A DNA stretch of 64,000 nt from CAZJHX01 sp964545715. GTDB taxonomy: Bacteria > Myxococcota_A > UBA9042 > GCA-2863065. Made by a program: the position numbers and the translations under genes. The notes beneath the pieces are model-generated. The model was not told where the DNA came from. It ran no database searches and saw only the letters and a list, made by a program, of their open reading frames with translations. This document shows, one piece after another, positions 33,002 to 41,334 of this stretch; the first letter of the stretch is position 1; each line of letters starts with the position of its first letter. The stretch is from NCBI GenBank assembly GCA_964545715.1, contig CAZJHX010000027.1, positions 16,134 to 80,133 on the forward strand. The letters run 5' to 3'.

Positions 33002-33658
33002 ATGAGGTGGCTGCTCGCGATCATCGTGGTGTGCCCCGCCGTTTTCGGTGGGTGCAAAAAGAAACAAGAGAAAGAGGCGCCGACCCTCGTGCTCACCGAG
33101 GAGAAGGACCCGGTTGAGGAGCGAAACCTGCGCGCGCTGTGCAAGGCGGCCGAGGAGGTCGCCGGGATGCCGGCCGTGCAGGATCGGCTGACACGTGTGT
33201 CCGAGATCGCGGCACCCATCAGCGATACCATGGAGATGCTGGACGGCCTGGCCGCGATGGAGGGGCCGGACCGGCTCACTTACATCAAGGGCGTGATCAA
33301 GAAGTACGGTCTGGCGAAAGAGTGCGCCAAGGCGCTGCCCGTCTTCGACCGGTCAGCCGCGCCGCCCGAGGGGACCCCGCCGCCCGTGCCGAAGAAGGTC
33401 GTGCCCGACAAAGGTGGCGACAAGAAGGGCGGGCCTGACAAGGGTGGACCGCGCAAGGGCGGCGACGACCGCGGCCCTGGCGATGACAGGGGGCCTGGCG
33501 ATGACCGTGGACCCGGCGATGACAAGGGCCCTGGCGACGATCGCGGTCCTGACGATGGTGGTCCGGGTGATGGCGGTCCGGGCGACGGACCCGGTGATGA
33601 CAAGGGCCCCGAGGACGGCGGGCCCGATGATGGGGGCCCGGGCGGCGAGACGAAGTAG
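33002..33658 (+). CDS. Lipoprotein with a Gly-Asp-Pro repeat tail
   Basis: 218 residues. The signal peptide ends in AVFGGC, a classical lipobox with Cys18, followed by a Lys-rich stretch. Residues about 35-115 form a helical domain (EERNLRALCKAAEEVAG, IKKYGLAKECAKALPVF). The last 85 residues are a low-complexity tail of GDDRGP and GDDKGP units between Gly-Asp runs. The function is unknown. The tail is encoded by near-identical bases at 33475-33600 and could change length by slippage. It ends six bases from the convergent basic-tail gene. Confidence 0.75.
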   Translation: MRWLLAIIVVCPAVFGGCKKKQEKEAPTLVLTEEKDPVEERNLRALCKAAEEVAGMPAVQDRLTRVSEIAAPISDTMEMLDGLAAMEGPDRLTYIKGVIKKYGLAKECAKALPVFDRSAAPPEGTPPPVPKKVVPDKGGDKKGGPDKGGPRKGGDDRGPGDDRGPGDDRGPGDDKGPGDDRGPDDGGPGDGGPGDGPGDDKGPEDGGPDDGGPGGETK

Positions 33659-33664
33659 TCGGCC

Positions 33665-34168
33665 TCAGGCCTTCTTCTTGCCGATGACCTTCTTCTTCTT
33701 GCCGATGACCTTCTTCTTTTTGGGCGCGGCTTCGGCGGCTGCAGCCGGCGCTGCGTCGGCCTTCTTCTTGATGGCGACCTTCTTCTTGATGGCGACCTTC
33801 TTCTTGCCGATGACCTTCTTTTTGGCCGGTGCGGCGGTCGCGTCCCCGTTGCCGCCGCCCGACTTGCTGACGGCGGCGCGAGCGCGCGCGAGCTTCTCTT
33901 CTTCGGCCTGCACCTGGCGCTGAAGTCGGCGCAGCTCGCGCTCCAGGTCGCGCACCATGCGGTTGATCTGCTGCACGTCGGTGCGCGTCACGAGGTCGGC
34001 GTAGGCTGCAAACTGGCCTGTGCGCGACTGCACGCGCTGGCGCACGTCGCTGGGCAGCTGCAGCACCTTCATCATCAGCTTCTGTACATTGGGGTTGGTC
34101 ATCAGCTTCATCGCCTGAGGCGACGTCGCCCACTTCATACCCGCTTGCTTGAGTTGGTCGAAGATCAT
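33665..34168 (-). CDS. Small helical protein with a Lys-rich histone-H1-like tail
   Basis: 167 residues from the ATG at 34168, behind AAAAGG. Residues 1-60 are helical (LKQAGMKWATSPQAMKL, KLMMKVLQLPSDV); residues about 60-100 look like a coiled coil (INRMVRDLERELRRLQRQVQAEEEKLA). The last 55 residues are Lys/Ala/Pro-rich repeats of KKKVIG and KKKVAI type. Such tails resemble histone H1, Hc1 and AlgP and bind nucleic acid or polyanions. The coiled coil has a phasin-like look, so a granule-associated or DNA-compacting protein is possible. It is divergent from moaA. Confidence 0.7.
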   Translation of the reverse strand: MIFDQLKQAGMKWATSPQAMKLMTNPNVQKLMMKVLQLPSDVRQRVQSRTGQFAAYADLVTRTDVQQINRMVRDLERELRRLQRQVQAEEEKLARARAAVSKSGGGNGDATAAPAKKKVIGKKKVAIKKKVAIKKKADAAPAAAAEAAPKKKKVIGKKKKVIGKKKA

Positions 34169-34240
34169 CTTGCGCCTTTTCTCCACACCTGTACTGTTCG
34201 CGGCACCATGCCGCAGTGCTACCGTTGCGTCAACGGGCTG

Positions 34241-34249
34241 TGATAGCCT
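34241..34249 (+). promoter_or_regulatory. Extended -10 element of the moaA-ccm operon
   Basis: TGaTAGCCT predicts transcription from about 34256, leaving a leader of about 13 bases before the TTG start at 34269, with GGTGGAGG at 34253-34260 overlapping the start of the mRNA. It supports the TTG as the moaA start. Confidence 0.35.
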
Positions 34250-34268
34250 TGGTGGTGGAGGCGACAAC

Positions 34269-35291
34269 TTGATTTGGCTTCAGGACCGGCAGAACCGGCG
34301 GGTTAAATACCTGCGATTAAGCGTGACGGATCGCTGCAACATGCGCTGCGTGTACTGCATGCCCGAGAAGATGACCTTTCTGAAGCGCAAGGACGTACTC
34401 ACGTACGAAGAGATCGTCCGGTGCGTGAAGATCTTCGTGGAGCTGGGCGTCTCCCACGTGCGGCTGACCGGTGGAGAGCCGCTGGCGCGCCGCCACCTCG
34501 TGAAATTGGTGCGCATGCTCACGGATATCCCGGGCGTGAAAGATCTGTCCATGACCACCAACGGCATGCTGCTGGGAGAGCACGCGCAGGCGTTGGCCGA
34601 CGCGGGCCTGGAGCGCGTCAACGTCTCTCTCGACACGCTGGACCCGGCCAAATTCAAGGCGGCCACACGCTGGGGCGAGCTGGAGCCCGTGCTCAACGGC
34701 ATCCGCGCGGCTCGCGACGCAGGGCTGACCCCTGTCAAGCTGAACGCGGTGCTGGTGCGCGGCGTCAACGAGGACGAGGCGGCGCCCTTGATCCGCTTTG
34801 CCCGGGACGAGGGGCTGCTGCTGCGGTTCATCGAGTTCATGCCCGTCGGCATCGACGACTATTGGACCGACGATCGCTTCCTCAAAATCGATGAGATGCG
34901 CGCGTCGGTCGAGAAGGCGGGCTTCACGGTCCATCCAATCGCTCCGGACGAGGAGAAGCCGGTGGGTGGCGGGCCTGCAAAGTACTGGCACGTGATCGCG
35001 CCCGACAGCGACACGCCGAGCAAGGTCGGCTTCATCGCGGCCCTGACGCACAACTTCTGCGAGACGTGCAACCGCGTGCGCCTGGCCTCCGACGGCCGCG
35101 TCCGTGAGTGCTTGTCCTCCGGCGGCGACCTCAGCATGCGCGATATGATGCGCGAGGGGAAGAGCGACGACGAGATGCTGGCCGCCCTGCAAGCGGCCCT
35201 GTACGGTAAGGTCGACGGCCACGGTTTCGACGGCAAGTCCGGCAGTGGCGGCCTGCACACGTTGTTACCAATGTCCGCGCTTGGAGGATGA
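34269..35291 (+). CDS. moaA: GTP 3',8-cyclase MoaA (molybdenum cofactor biosynthesis)
   Basis: 340 residues from a TTG behind GGTGGAGG. The radical SAM cluster CNMRCVYC lies near residues 23-30, HVRLTGGEPLARR gives the GGE loop, and the C-terminal cluster is CETCNRVRL with a later Cys (RECLSSGG). It ends in Gly-Gly, the C-terminal tail of MoaA that is needed for activity. MoaA converts GTP to 3',8-cyclo-GTP, the first step of molybdopterin synthesis. Three bases separate its stop from the ccmE start, so it is in the ccm operon. No other moa gene is in the window. Mo enzymes often need cytochrome c partners, which may explain the grouping. Confidence 0.96.
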   Translation: MIWLQDRQNRRVKYLRLSVTDRCNMRCVYCMPEKMTFLKRKDVLTYEEIVRCVKIFVELGVSHVRLTGGEPLARRHLVKLVRMLTDIPGVKDLSMTTNGMLLGEHAQALADAGLERVNVSLDTLDPAKFKAATRWGELEPVLNGIRAARDAGLTPVKLNAVLVRGVNEDEAAPLIRFARDEGLLLRFIEFMPVGIDDYWTDDRFLKIDEMRASVEKAGFTVHPIAPDEEKPVGGGPAKYWHVIAPDSDTPSKVGFIAALTHNFCETCNRVRLASDGRVRECLSSGGDLSMRDMMREGKSDDEMLAALQAALYGKVDGHGFDGKSGSGGLHTLLPMSALGG

Positions 35292-35294
35292 GGC

Positions 35295-35798
35295 ATGGCG
35301 GCGGCAAAGATTAGTACCGAGCCCAAGACGCTCAAACAGAAGATGATGCACATGGCGTTTCCCGCGTTTGTCGTGGCGTGCGTGCTCGGTGGCCTGGCGC
35401 TCGTCGTCCAATCATCGACCAGCGGCGGCGTCTACGACATGACCATCGCCGAGCTGATGGCGGATGACGTCAAGGTCGGCAAGGGCGTGCGCGTAAATGG
35501 CATCGTGCAGGCGGGCTCCTTCCGCGAGCTGCCCGGCGACAAGATCAACATCGAGTTCACCATCGGTGACAGCGAAGGCAACACCCTTCAAGTGCGTTAT
35601 CACCAACTTCTGCCGGACGCCTTCGCTGAAGGTCGGCAGGTCATCGTTCAGGGAAAGCTAACGTCCAAAAATGAGATTCTCTGCGATCGGTTGACTGTAA
35701 AGTGCCCCTCCAAATACAAGGACGAGAACTCGGTCGGTGCCGACACGCCATATGGTAAGAAGCCAGGTGGCAACAACGCGCCGTTAGAAGCGCAATAG
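35295..35798 (+). CDS. ccmE: Cytochrome c maturation heme chaperone CcmE, CxxxY variant
   Basis: 167 residues. An N-terminal membrane anchor (about 20-39) is followed by the OB-fold domain: VRVNGIVQAGSF, then DSEGNTLQVRYHQLLPDAFAEG, then VIVQGKL. In most CcmE proteins heme is bound covalently by a His in an HxxxY motif. Here the equivalent position is Cys137 in KCPSKY (Cys137 and Tyr141), so the motif is CxxxY as in Desulfovibrio and archaeal CcmE. It receives heme from CcmC and passes it to CcmF in the periplasm. Its ATG lies three bases after moaA. Confidence 0.93.
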   Translation: MAAAKISTEPKTLKQKMMHMAFPAFVVACVLGGLALVVQSSTSGGVYDMTIAELMADDVKVGKGVRVNGIVQAGSFRELPGDKINIEFTIGDSEGNTLQVRYHQLLPDAFAEGRQVIVQGKLTSKNEILCDRLTVKCPSKYKDENSVGADTPYGKKPGGNNAPLEAQ

Positions 35799-35811
35799 GT
35801 CCCGGGGGGCC

Positions 35812-38800
35812 ATGCAACCATTCGGTACAGTTCTGCTGTCCGTCGCCTTCTTCAGCACCCTGGCGTCGGGCCTGGCAGCGATCTACGGCGCGGTCTCGCG
35901 CAACGCAACGCTCGTGCGTGGGGCGCGCTACGGCATTTACGCCACGGCGTTCCTGTATCTCGCGATGGCGGGCATCCTCTGGCACGGCTACTTCAGCCAC
36001 GACTTCGCCAACAAGTACATAGCCAGCTACAGCGACACCGAGATGCCGCTGGTCTACCTGTTCACGTCGTTCTGGGGCGGCGAGAAGGGCGCGCTGCTGT
36101 TCTGGTGCACCATGCTGACGGTCTTCTCGGCCATCGCGATGCACCAGGCCCGCGACAAGGACGTCGCCTACCTGGGCTGGGCGGGCGGCATCTTGATGGG
36201 CGCCGTCTTCTTCTACGACATCTTGATGGTGTTCGAGTCCAACCCCTTTGAGGTCTTCCTCACGCACCACGGCCCGCGTGACGGCGAGGGGCTCAATCCG
36301 CTGTTGCAGAACCCGACGATGGCGATTCACCCGCCGTCGCTGCTGACCGGGTACATCGCGTTTACGCTGCCGTTTGCCTTTGGCGCGGCGTCGCTGATCA
36401 CCGGGCGGCTGGACGACCAGTGGGCCAAGGACACGCGCAAGTGGACGCTGGTGAGCTGGGTCTTTCTCACGACCGGGCTGGTTCTCGGCGGCGCCTGGGC
36501 CTACGAGGAGCTCGGCTGGGGTGGCTTCTGGATGTGGGATCCGGTCGAGAACGCCGGCCTGATCCCGTGGTTCACCGCCACCGCGTTCCTACACTCCATC
36601 GTCATCCAGGAGCGCCGCGGCCTGCTGCGTCGCTGGAACTTCACGCTGGTCTGCCTGACGTTCTTCCTGACGATCTTCGGGACCTTCCTGACGCGCAGTC
36701 AGCTGATCGTCAGCATCCACGCCTTCGCTGACTCGAAAGTGTCCAACTACTTCCTCTATTACATGGCGTTCATCGGCATCGTGTCGGTGTGCCTGCTGGG
36801 CTGGCGCTGGCCCAAGCTTCGGTCGGCGGAGCGCATTGAGAGCTTCATGTCACGTGAGGCGTTCTTTGTGCTCAACAACATCATGTTGTGCATGTGCGCC
36901 TTCATCATCATCTGGGGCACGCTGTACTCCAAGAGCGCCGAGTTCGCGAACCTGTTTGCCGCCATGGGCACCAACTTCCTGGTCGACGTCGGGCACTTGA
37001 CCGAGGGGCAGGATCTCGGGGAACCCTGGTTCAACAAAGTGATGGTTCCCGCCGGAGTGATCCTGCTGGGCCTGACCGCCGTCGGCCCGCTGATCGCGTG
37101 GCGCCGCACCACCTGGAAGAGCTTCAACCGCACGTTCATCGTACCATTGGCGCTGGCATGCGTCCCCATGCTTCTGGGCAGCGTGGCGCTCATCTACTAC
37201 CGCTGCAAGACGTTTGGAGACATCGCCCACGGCTCGCTCATCGACGGCTACAACCTGTGGGTGCTGACTGTCGAACCGTCTGACATATTTGCCTTTTTTG
37301 GGATCTTCTTCGCCCTGTTCGTGTTTACCGGCGTCGGCACCGAGTTCTGGAAGGGCGGACGGATCCGTCAGCGCAGCCGCGGGGGGTCGCTTGGCGGCAA
37401 CGTCTGGCAGCTCACCCTCAAAGCCAAGCGCCGCTACGGCGGCTATATCGTGCACGTGGGCGTGGCCATCGCCTGCCTCGGCTTTGCCGGCGTGGCTTTC
37501 AAAAAAGAGGCGCCTGAGACCCCGCTGCACCTCGGCGACAGCCTGAAGCTGGGCCAGTACAACCTCACCTACGTCAACATGGAGGACGAGTACCGGCACG
37601 GTGAGGGCTTTGTGGCCACGACCGCGCGCATCGTCGTCATGGAGCATCTAGAGGCTGTGCCGACCACCGAGGTGGATCGCGTGACCGCCTATCTTCAGGA
37701 GCGCGAGTACGAGCCCTTCCACGTCGAGACCCGGCCGCACAATCCCAAGATCTTTGTGCGCTTCGCCAGCATCGAGCATCGGGATCGCGTGCGCGAGGAG
37801 ATGTACCTGACCGACGTGATGAAGTCGCGCTTTGAGCAGCTGCCGCGTTCCAGCTCGGACAAGAAGCTGAGCCTGCGCTTTACGTTCAAGGACATGGAGC
37901 TGATTCAGACGTTCCCGCCCATCATTCACAAGCAGGTGGACGACGTGCGGCGGACCCTGGGCAGCCTGGCTGTCGGTCGGGCTAAGGTGGTGGCCACGCC
38001 CGGGCGCCCGATCTTCACCGTCACCTGGGAGAATCCCGAAGACTTCAACCGCGCCGTCGCGCTGCTGCGGGCCGAAGAGCCGGCCGTTGCGGATGTGCTG
38101 ATGTGCCGCTTGAACCCCGCTGAAGGCGCTATGGAGATCGTCACGGCCAACACGGGGCGCGTGATGATCCCCGAGGTGCGCCGCTACAAGAAGCACAGCA
38201 ACCCGACGACCGAGGTCGCGATCTGGAGCCGCATTCACGAGGACGTGTACCTGGCCATGCGCCCGGACCTCAGCCAGCCGTTCATCAACCTGGTCGCCTA
38301 CATCAACCCCATGATCAACCTGCTGTGGCTGGGCACGGTCGTGATGTTCCTGGGCGGGCTGTTCCTGATCTTCCCGACCAACCTCTTTGTGGCGCGCGCG
38401 CGCCGGGCGGCGACGTCATCCGCCGGAATTCTGCTCGCGGCGGCCCTGGGTGTGGCGGCGCTGTTGACCCCGCAGAGCGCGGCGGCCAGCGACGACGCGG
38501 ACGAAGTGCTGTCCATCATGAAGTGCGCCTGCGAAGAGGGCGGCGATCGCGTCTTCCATGAGCAGGACACCCTCCTGGAGTGCAAATGTCCGCTAGGCGT
38601 CAGCATGCGCCGTCGTGTCGAGGACTACATCAGCTCTGCCTCGCCGGCCGAGCTGGCGAGCAAGCAGGCGCAGATGGACTTCTTTGAGACGCTGTTTGAC
38701 GAGGACCCGTCCAACGAGCGGTACGTCATCTTTCCGTCCGGCGACCACGGCTACTTGATGAAGAACACGATGTGCTCTTGCGGGTGCGGCAAGATGGCGC

Positions 38801-39183
38801 TGAGCCAGTGCCCGCTCGACTGCCCGTGGTCCCCGGTCTACAAGCGCCGGTTCAAGGTGCTGCTGGCGTTGGGCTTCACCCGCGACGAGGCCCGCGAGTA
38901 CTATCTGGAGGACGCCAACAAGACGCATCGCCGCGAGAAGTCCAAGTTTACGCTGGCCGACATCTCCCTCAACACCGAAGAGACCTCCTCGTGGGCGGTG
39001 CCGGTGGCCGGGGGCGCGGTCGCCGCGTTTTTGATCATCGCGGTGCTGATGTATCGTGCGCGCCTGGTCGGAGCCGAGCACAATCGCAAAGTGGCGGCGG
39101 CGATCGACGCCAAGCCGGCCGGCGAGCTGAGCGCGCTGGACCGTGAGATGCTCGATGACGAGCTCGACGATATCGGAGGCTGA
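35812..39183 (+). CDS. ccmF: CcmF heme lyase fused to a Cys-rich CcmH-like domain
   Basis: 1123 residues; CcmF alone is usually about 650. Residues 1-600 are multi-span CcmF with a WWD domain (WGGFWMWDPVENAGLIPWFT), HPPSLLTGY and the usual transmembrane His. About 170 residues are inserted in the periplasmic part (about 610-785). CcmF resumes with RRYKKHSNPTTEVAIW and a last helix near 840. After a spacer, a CcmH-like region follows (about 895-1030) with CAC, CKCP and CSCGCGK (Cys988, 990, 992) and CPLDCPW, then a C-terminal helix (1065-1085). CcmF attaches heme to apocytochrome; CcmH reduces and hands over the CxxCH thiols. The fusion would couple both. Confidence 0.93.
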   Translation: MQPFGTVLLSVAFFSTLASGLAAIYGAVSRNATLVRGARYGIYATAFLYLAMAGILWHGYFSHDFANKYIASYSDTEMPLVYLFTSFWGGEKGALLFWCTMLTVFSAIAMHQARDKDVAYLGWAGGILMGAVFFYDILMVFESNPFEVFLTHHGPRDGEGLNPLLQNPTMAIHPPSLLTGYIAFTLPFAFGAASLITGRLDDQWAKDTRKWTLVSWVFLTTGLVLGGAWAYEELGWGGFWMWDPVENAGLIPWFTATAFLHSIVIQERRGLLRRWNFTLVCLTFFLTIFGTFLTRSQLIVSIHAFADSKVSNYFLYYMAFIGIVSVCLLGWRWPKLRSAERIESFMSREAFFVLNNIMLCMCAFIIIWGTLYSKSAEFANLFAAMGTNFLVDVGHLTEGQDLGEPWFNKVMVPAGVILLGLTAVGPLIAWRRTTWKSFNRTFIVPLALACVPMLLGSVALIYYRCKTFGDIAHGSLIDGYNLWVLTVEPSDIFAFFGIFFALFVFTGVGTEFWKGGRIRQRSRGGSLGGNVWQLTLKAKRRYGGYIVHVGVAIACLGFAGVAFKKEAPETPLHLGDSLKLGQYNLTYVNMEDEYRHGEGFVATTARIVVMEHLEAVPTTEVDRVTAYLQEREYEPFHVETRPHNPKIFVRFASIEHRDRVREEMYLTDVMKSRFEQLPRSSSDKKLSLRFTFKDMELIQTFPPIIHKQVDDVRRTLGSLAVGRAKVVATPGRPIFTVTWENPEDFNRAVALLRAEEPAVADVLMCRLNPAEGAMEIVTANTGRVMIPEVRRYKKHSNPTTEVAIWSRIHEDVYLAMRPDLSQPFINLVAYINPMINLLWLGTVVMFLGGLFLIFPTNLFVARARRAATSSAGILLAAALGVAALLTPQSAAASDDADEVLSIMKCACEEGGDRVFHEQDTLLECKCPLGVSMRRRVEDYISSASPAELASKQAQMDFFETLFDEDPSNERYVIFPSGDHGYLMKNTMCSCGCGKMALSQCPLDCPWSPVYKRRFKVLLALGFTRDEAREYYLEDANKTHRREKSKFTLADISLNTEETSSWAVPVAGGAVAAFLIIAVLMYRARLVGAEHNRKVAAAIDAKPAGELSALDREMLDDELDDIGG

Positions 39184-39576
39184 GTGTCCGGGCTGGACGT
39201 CTTCTTTACGGTCGCCGTGCTGACCATCCTGCTGGTCGCGTTTGGGCACATGTCAAAGCTGATCGGCGCGATGGGCGCGGGCGGGGTCCGTGAATCCGAC
39301 GTCGACCTGGAGCTGATCGAGCTGGTCGACCGCAAGGCGCATCTGCTTGAGGATCTGCGCGACACCGAGCTGGACTTTCGGATGGGCAAGATCTCCGAGG
39401 AGGACTACCTGCGGCGCAAGCGCATCGTGGAGCCCGAGGCGGTCGCCGTTATGAAGGCGCTCGAGGCGCGCGGCTATGGGATCTCGGACGAGCCGGCGGA
39501 CCCAGAGGATGACGAGGACTTCGACGACGAGGACCTGGATGACGAGGACCTGGACGAGGAGTCGGCCAATGCGTAG
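39184..39576 (+). CDS. Small membrane protein of the ccm operon (unrecognised)
   Basis: 130 residues from a GTG that directly follows the ccmF stop. One N-terminal membrane segment (VFFTVAVLTILLVAFGHM), then a helical region DRKAHLLEDLRDTELDFRMG and KISEEDYLRRKRIVEPEA, and an acidic Asp/Glu tail. The charged helix with an ELDFRMGKISEEDY-type pattern resembles the cytoplasmic helix of CcmI-like and other small accessory proteins, but I cannot assign it. Position in the ccm operon suggests an accessory role in heme delivery or apocytochrome handling. Confidence 0.65.
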   Translation: MSGLDVFFTVAVLTILLVAFGHMSKLIGAMGAGGVRESDVDLELIELVDRKAHLLEDLRDTELDFRMGKISEEDYLRRKRIVEPEAVAVMKALEARGYGISDEPADPEDDEDFDDEDLDDEDLDEESANA

Positions 39577-40645
39577 CAGCATGGTGCTCCTGGCGCTCCT
39601 CATCGCAACACCGGCGCTCGCCCAGCACGGCACCGGACCGATCATGGACCGAACCTTCAACGTGCTGACGCGCATCGTAGAGGTCAGCCCTGAGGGCGTC
39701 ACGCGTCCGATGCCCGGCGTGGTCGCCTGGCTGTCCGGCAGCGCTGTGCGTCCGACCCCGCACGGGCCTCAGTTCGACACGGTCGGCCGCTGGAAGGCTG
39801 TCAGCAACGACAACGGCTTCGTGGCCTTCAAGGACGCCAAGTACATCGAGAAGGCCAGCTACCAGGTGCTGGTCGCGTTTCAGGGCGTCTCGTATCGCAG
39901 CGATCAGTTTCGCGCGATGCAGCCGCCGCCCGAAGAGGTGCGCGTCTACCATGTGTCCGCGACGCCCAAGGACCTGAGCCTGCGCGTGCACTGGACGTTG
40001 GACGTCGGGGAGTCCTTCATTCGTGTGCAGCAGCTTGTCCGCGTGCACAACGACTCACTGGAGACCCTGGACTACGTGCACTCGGCGACCGGCCTGCGGA
40101 TGCCGACGCTGTCCTACATGATTGGGGAGCAGGTGCTGACGTGGGGCGTCTTCCCGCCCGGCAAGGTGCACGGTGGCGAGAAGCCCAGCACAGGGCAGGG
40201 GCGCCTGGAGGGCGAGAAGGGCGCGGTCGTGTATCGGGGGCCGGTCCCGCCCGGCAGTCCGCTGTTCTTCCAGTTCAGCTACAACATCCCCTACGAAGAC
40301 GAGCAGGTGCGGCTGGGTGTCGTCAGCGACATCGACATGAGTGACGCTGCCATGACCGTGCGCTGGACCGACCGGGTCTACCCGCGCGCCCGACTGGACG
40401 CCGCCCACCGGGCCGTGAACTCCTCTCAGGAGAGCATGCGCCGCAATGACCTGCTGGTGCGCGGGCGAGTGCTTGCCGGGGAGCCGCTGATCCTCACCCT
40501 GGACCGGCTGCCCGTGCAGACCAAGGTACCGCTGTGGTTCGCGAAAGCCGGCACCGCGGCGGGCGTGGTGTTGTTTCTGCTCTTTTTGATCGGGCATGCG
40601 CTGCGGCGTCGTTGGTCAGCCGCTGAGGGATCGCGAGCGGGGTGA
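39569..40645 (+). CDS. Unrecognised periplasmic protein with a C-terminal anchor, in the ccm operon
   Basis: 358 residues from the ATG at 39569 behind GAGGAG, overlapping the previous stop by eight bases. A cleavable signal peptide (LLALLIATPALA) precedes a large beta-rich domain (VTRPMPGVVAWLSGS, YIEKASYQVLVAFQGVSY, HWTLDVGESFIRVQQLVRV), and a C-terminal membrane segment (AAGVVLFLLFLIGHAL). No Cys or heme motif is seen. Such proteins in ccm operons of deltaproteobacteria are unassigned. It could assist apocytochrome folding or export; that is inference from position. Confidence 0.65.
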   Translation: MRSSMVLLALLIATPALAQHGTGPIMDRTFNVLTRIVEVSPEGVTRPMPGVVAWLSGSAVRPTPHGPQFDTVGRWKAVSNDNGFVAFKDAKYIEKASYQVLVAFQGVSYRSDQFRAMQPPPEEVRVYHVSATPKDLSLRVHWTLDVGESFIRVQQLVRVHNDSLETLDYVHSATGLRMPTLSYMIGEQVLTWGVFPPGKVHGGEKPSTGQGRLEGEKGAVVYRGPVPPGSPLFFQFSYNIPYEDEQVRLGVVSDIDMSDAAMTVRWTDRVYPRARLDAAHRAVNSSQESMRRNDLLVRGRVLAGEPLILTLDRLPVQTKVPLWFAKAGTAAGVVLFLLFLIGHALRRRWSAAEGSRAG

Positions 40646-41334
40646 CCGCGATTCAGCGAGTTCAGGCCGTTGAGCTCACCCGCACCTACGGCCGCCGTTA
40701 TGCGCTGAAGAAAGCGGACTTTGCGCTGGACGCCGGGCGCATCACGGCCGTGATCGGGCCCAACGGCGCCGGCAAGACCACCAGCTTCAACCTGCTCGCG
40801 CGTCGCATCACGCCGACCTCCGGGTCCGTGCTCTTCGACGGGCAGGTGGCGACCCTGGCCGCCGAGCATCGCCGTATTTGCGGGTACCTGAGCCACAGCT
40901 CGTTTCTCTACAGCGCGTTGACGGCGCGCGAGAACCTGGAGCTGATCGGCGGCCTCTACGGCGTGCAGCTGGAGGGCGTGCCCACGATCTTGGAGCGCAT
41001 CGGGCTTACGCGCGCGGCGGATCGCCCGGTGCGACAGTTCTCCCGCGGCATGGTTCAGCGCCTGGCGATCGGGCGCTTGCTGCTCGTCGACCCGGACGTG
41101 TGGCTGCTGGATGAGCCGGCCAGCGGGCTGGATCAGGCGGGACGCGACTGGCTGGCCGACGAGATCCGGCAGCTGGCCCAGGTGGGCAAGATCGTCGCGC
41201 TGTCCAGTCACAGCCGGACGCTCGTGCAATCCCTGGCCACGGACGCCGTGGTGCTCAAGCAGGGGCGCGTTGTCTTTGGTGGCCCGGTCGCGGACGACCG
41301 GATCACCGAGCTGTTCTCGGAGTACATCGGATGA
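40642..41334 (+). CDS. ccmA: Cytochrome c maturation ABC transporter ATP-binding protein CcmA
   Basis: 230 residues from a GTG overlapping the previous stop. ABC ATPase motifs: GPNGAGKTTSFN (Walker A), QFSRGMVQRLAIGRLLL (degenerate signature), DVWLLDEPASGLD (Walker B with the D-loop) and a Q-loop/H-loop pattern (ALSSHSRTL). With CcmB and CcmC it forms the CcmABCD complex that releases heme-loaded CcmE in the inner membrane. The signature is SRGM instead of LSGGQ, as in other CcmA proteins. Its stop overlaps the ccmB start by ATGA. Confidence 0.92.
   Translation: MTAIQRVQAVELTRTYGRRYALKKADFALDAGRITAVIGPNGAGKTTSFNLLARRITPTSGSVLFDGQVATLAAEHRRICGYLSHSSFLYSALTARENLELIGGLYGVQLEGVPTILERIGLTRAADRPVRQFSRGMVQRLAIGRLLLVDPDVWLLDEPASGLDQAGRDWLADEIRQLAQVGKIVALSSHSRTLVQSLATDAVVLKQGRVVFGGPVADDRITELFSEYIG

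Noticed and set aside
33409..33650. Tandem repeat as a mobile-element end or regulatory array
   Set aside because: It is in frame within the lipoprotein tail and codes for Gly-Asp-Pro units.
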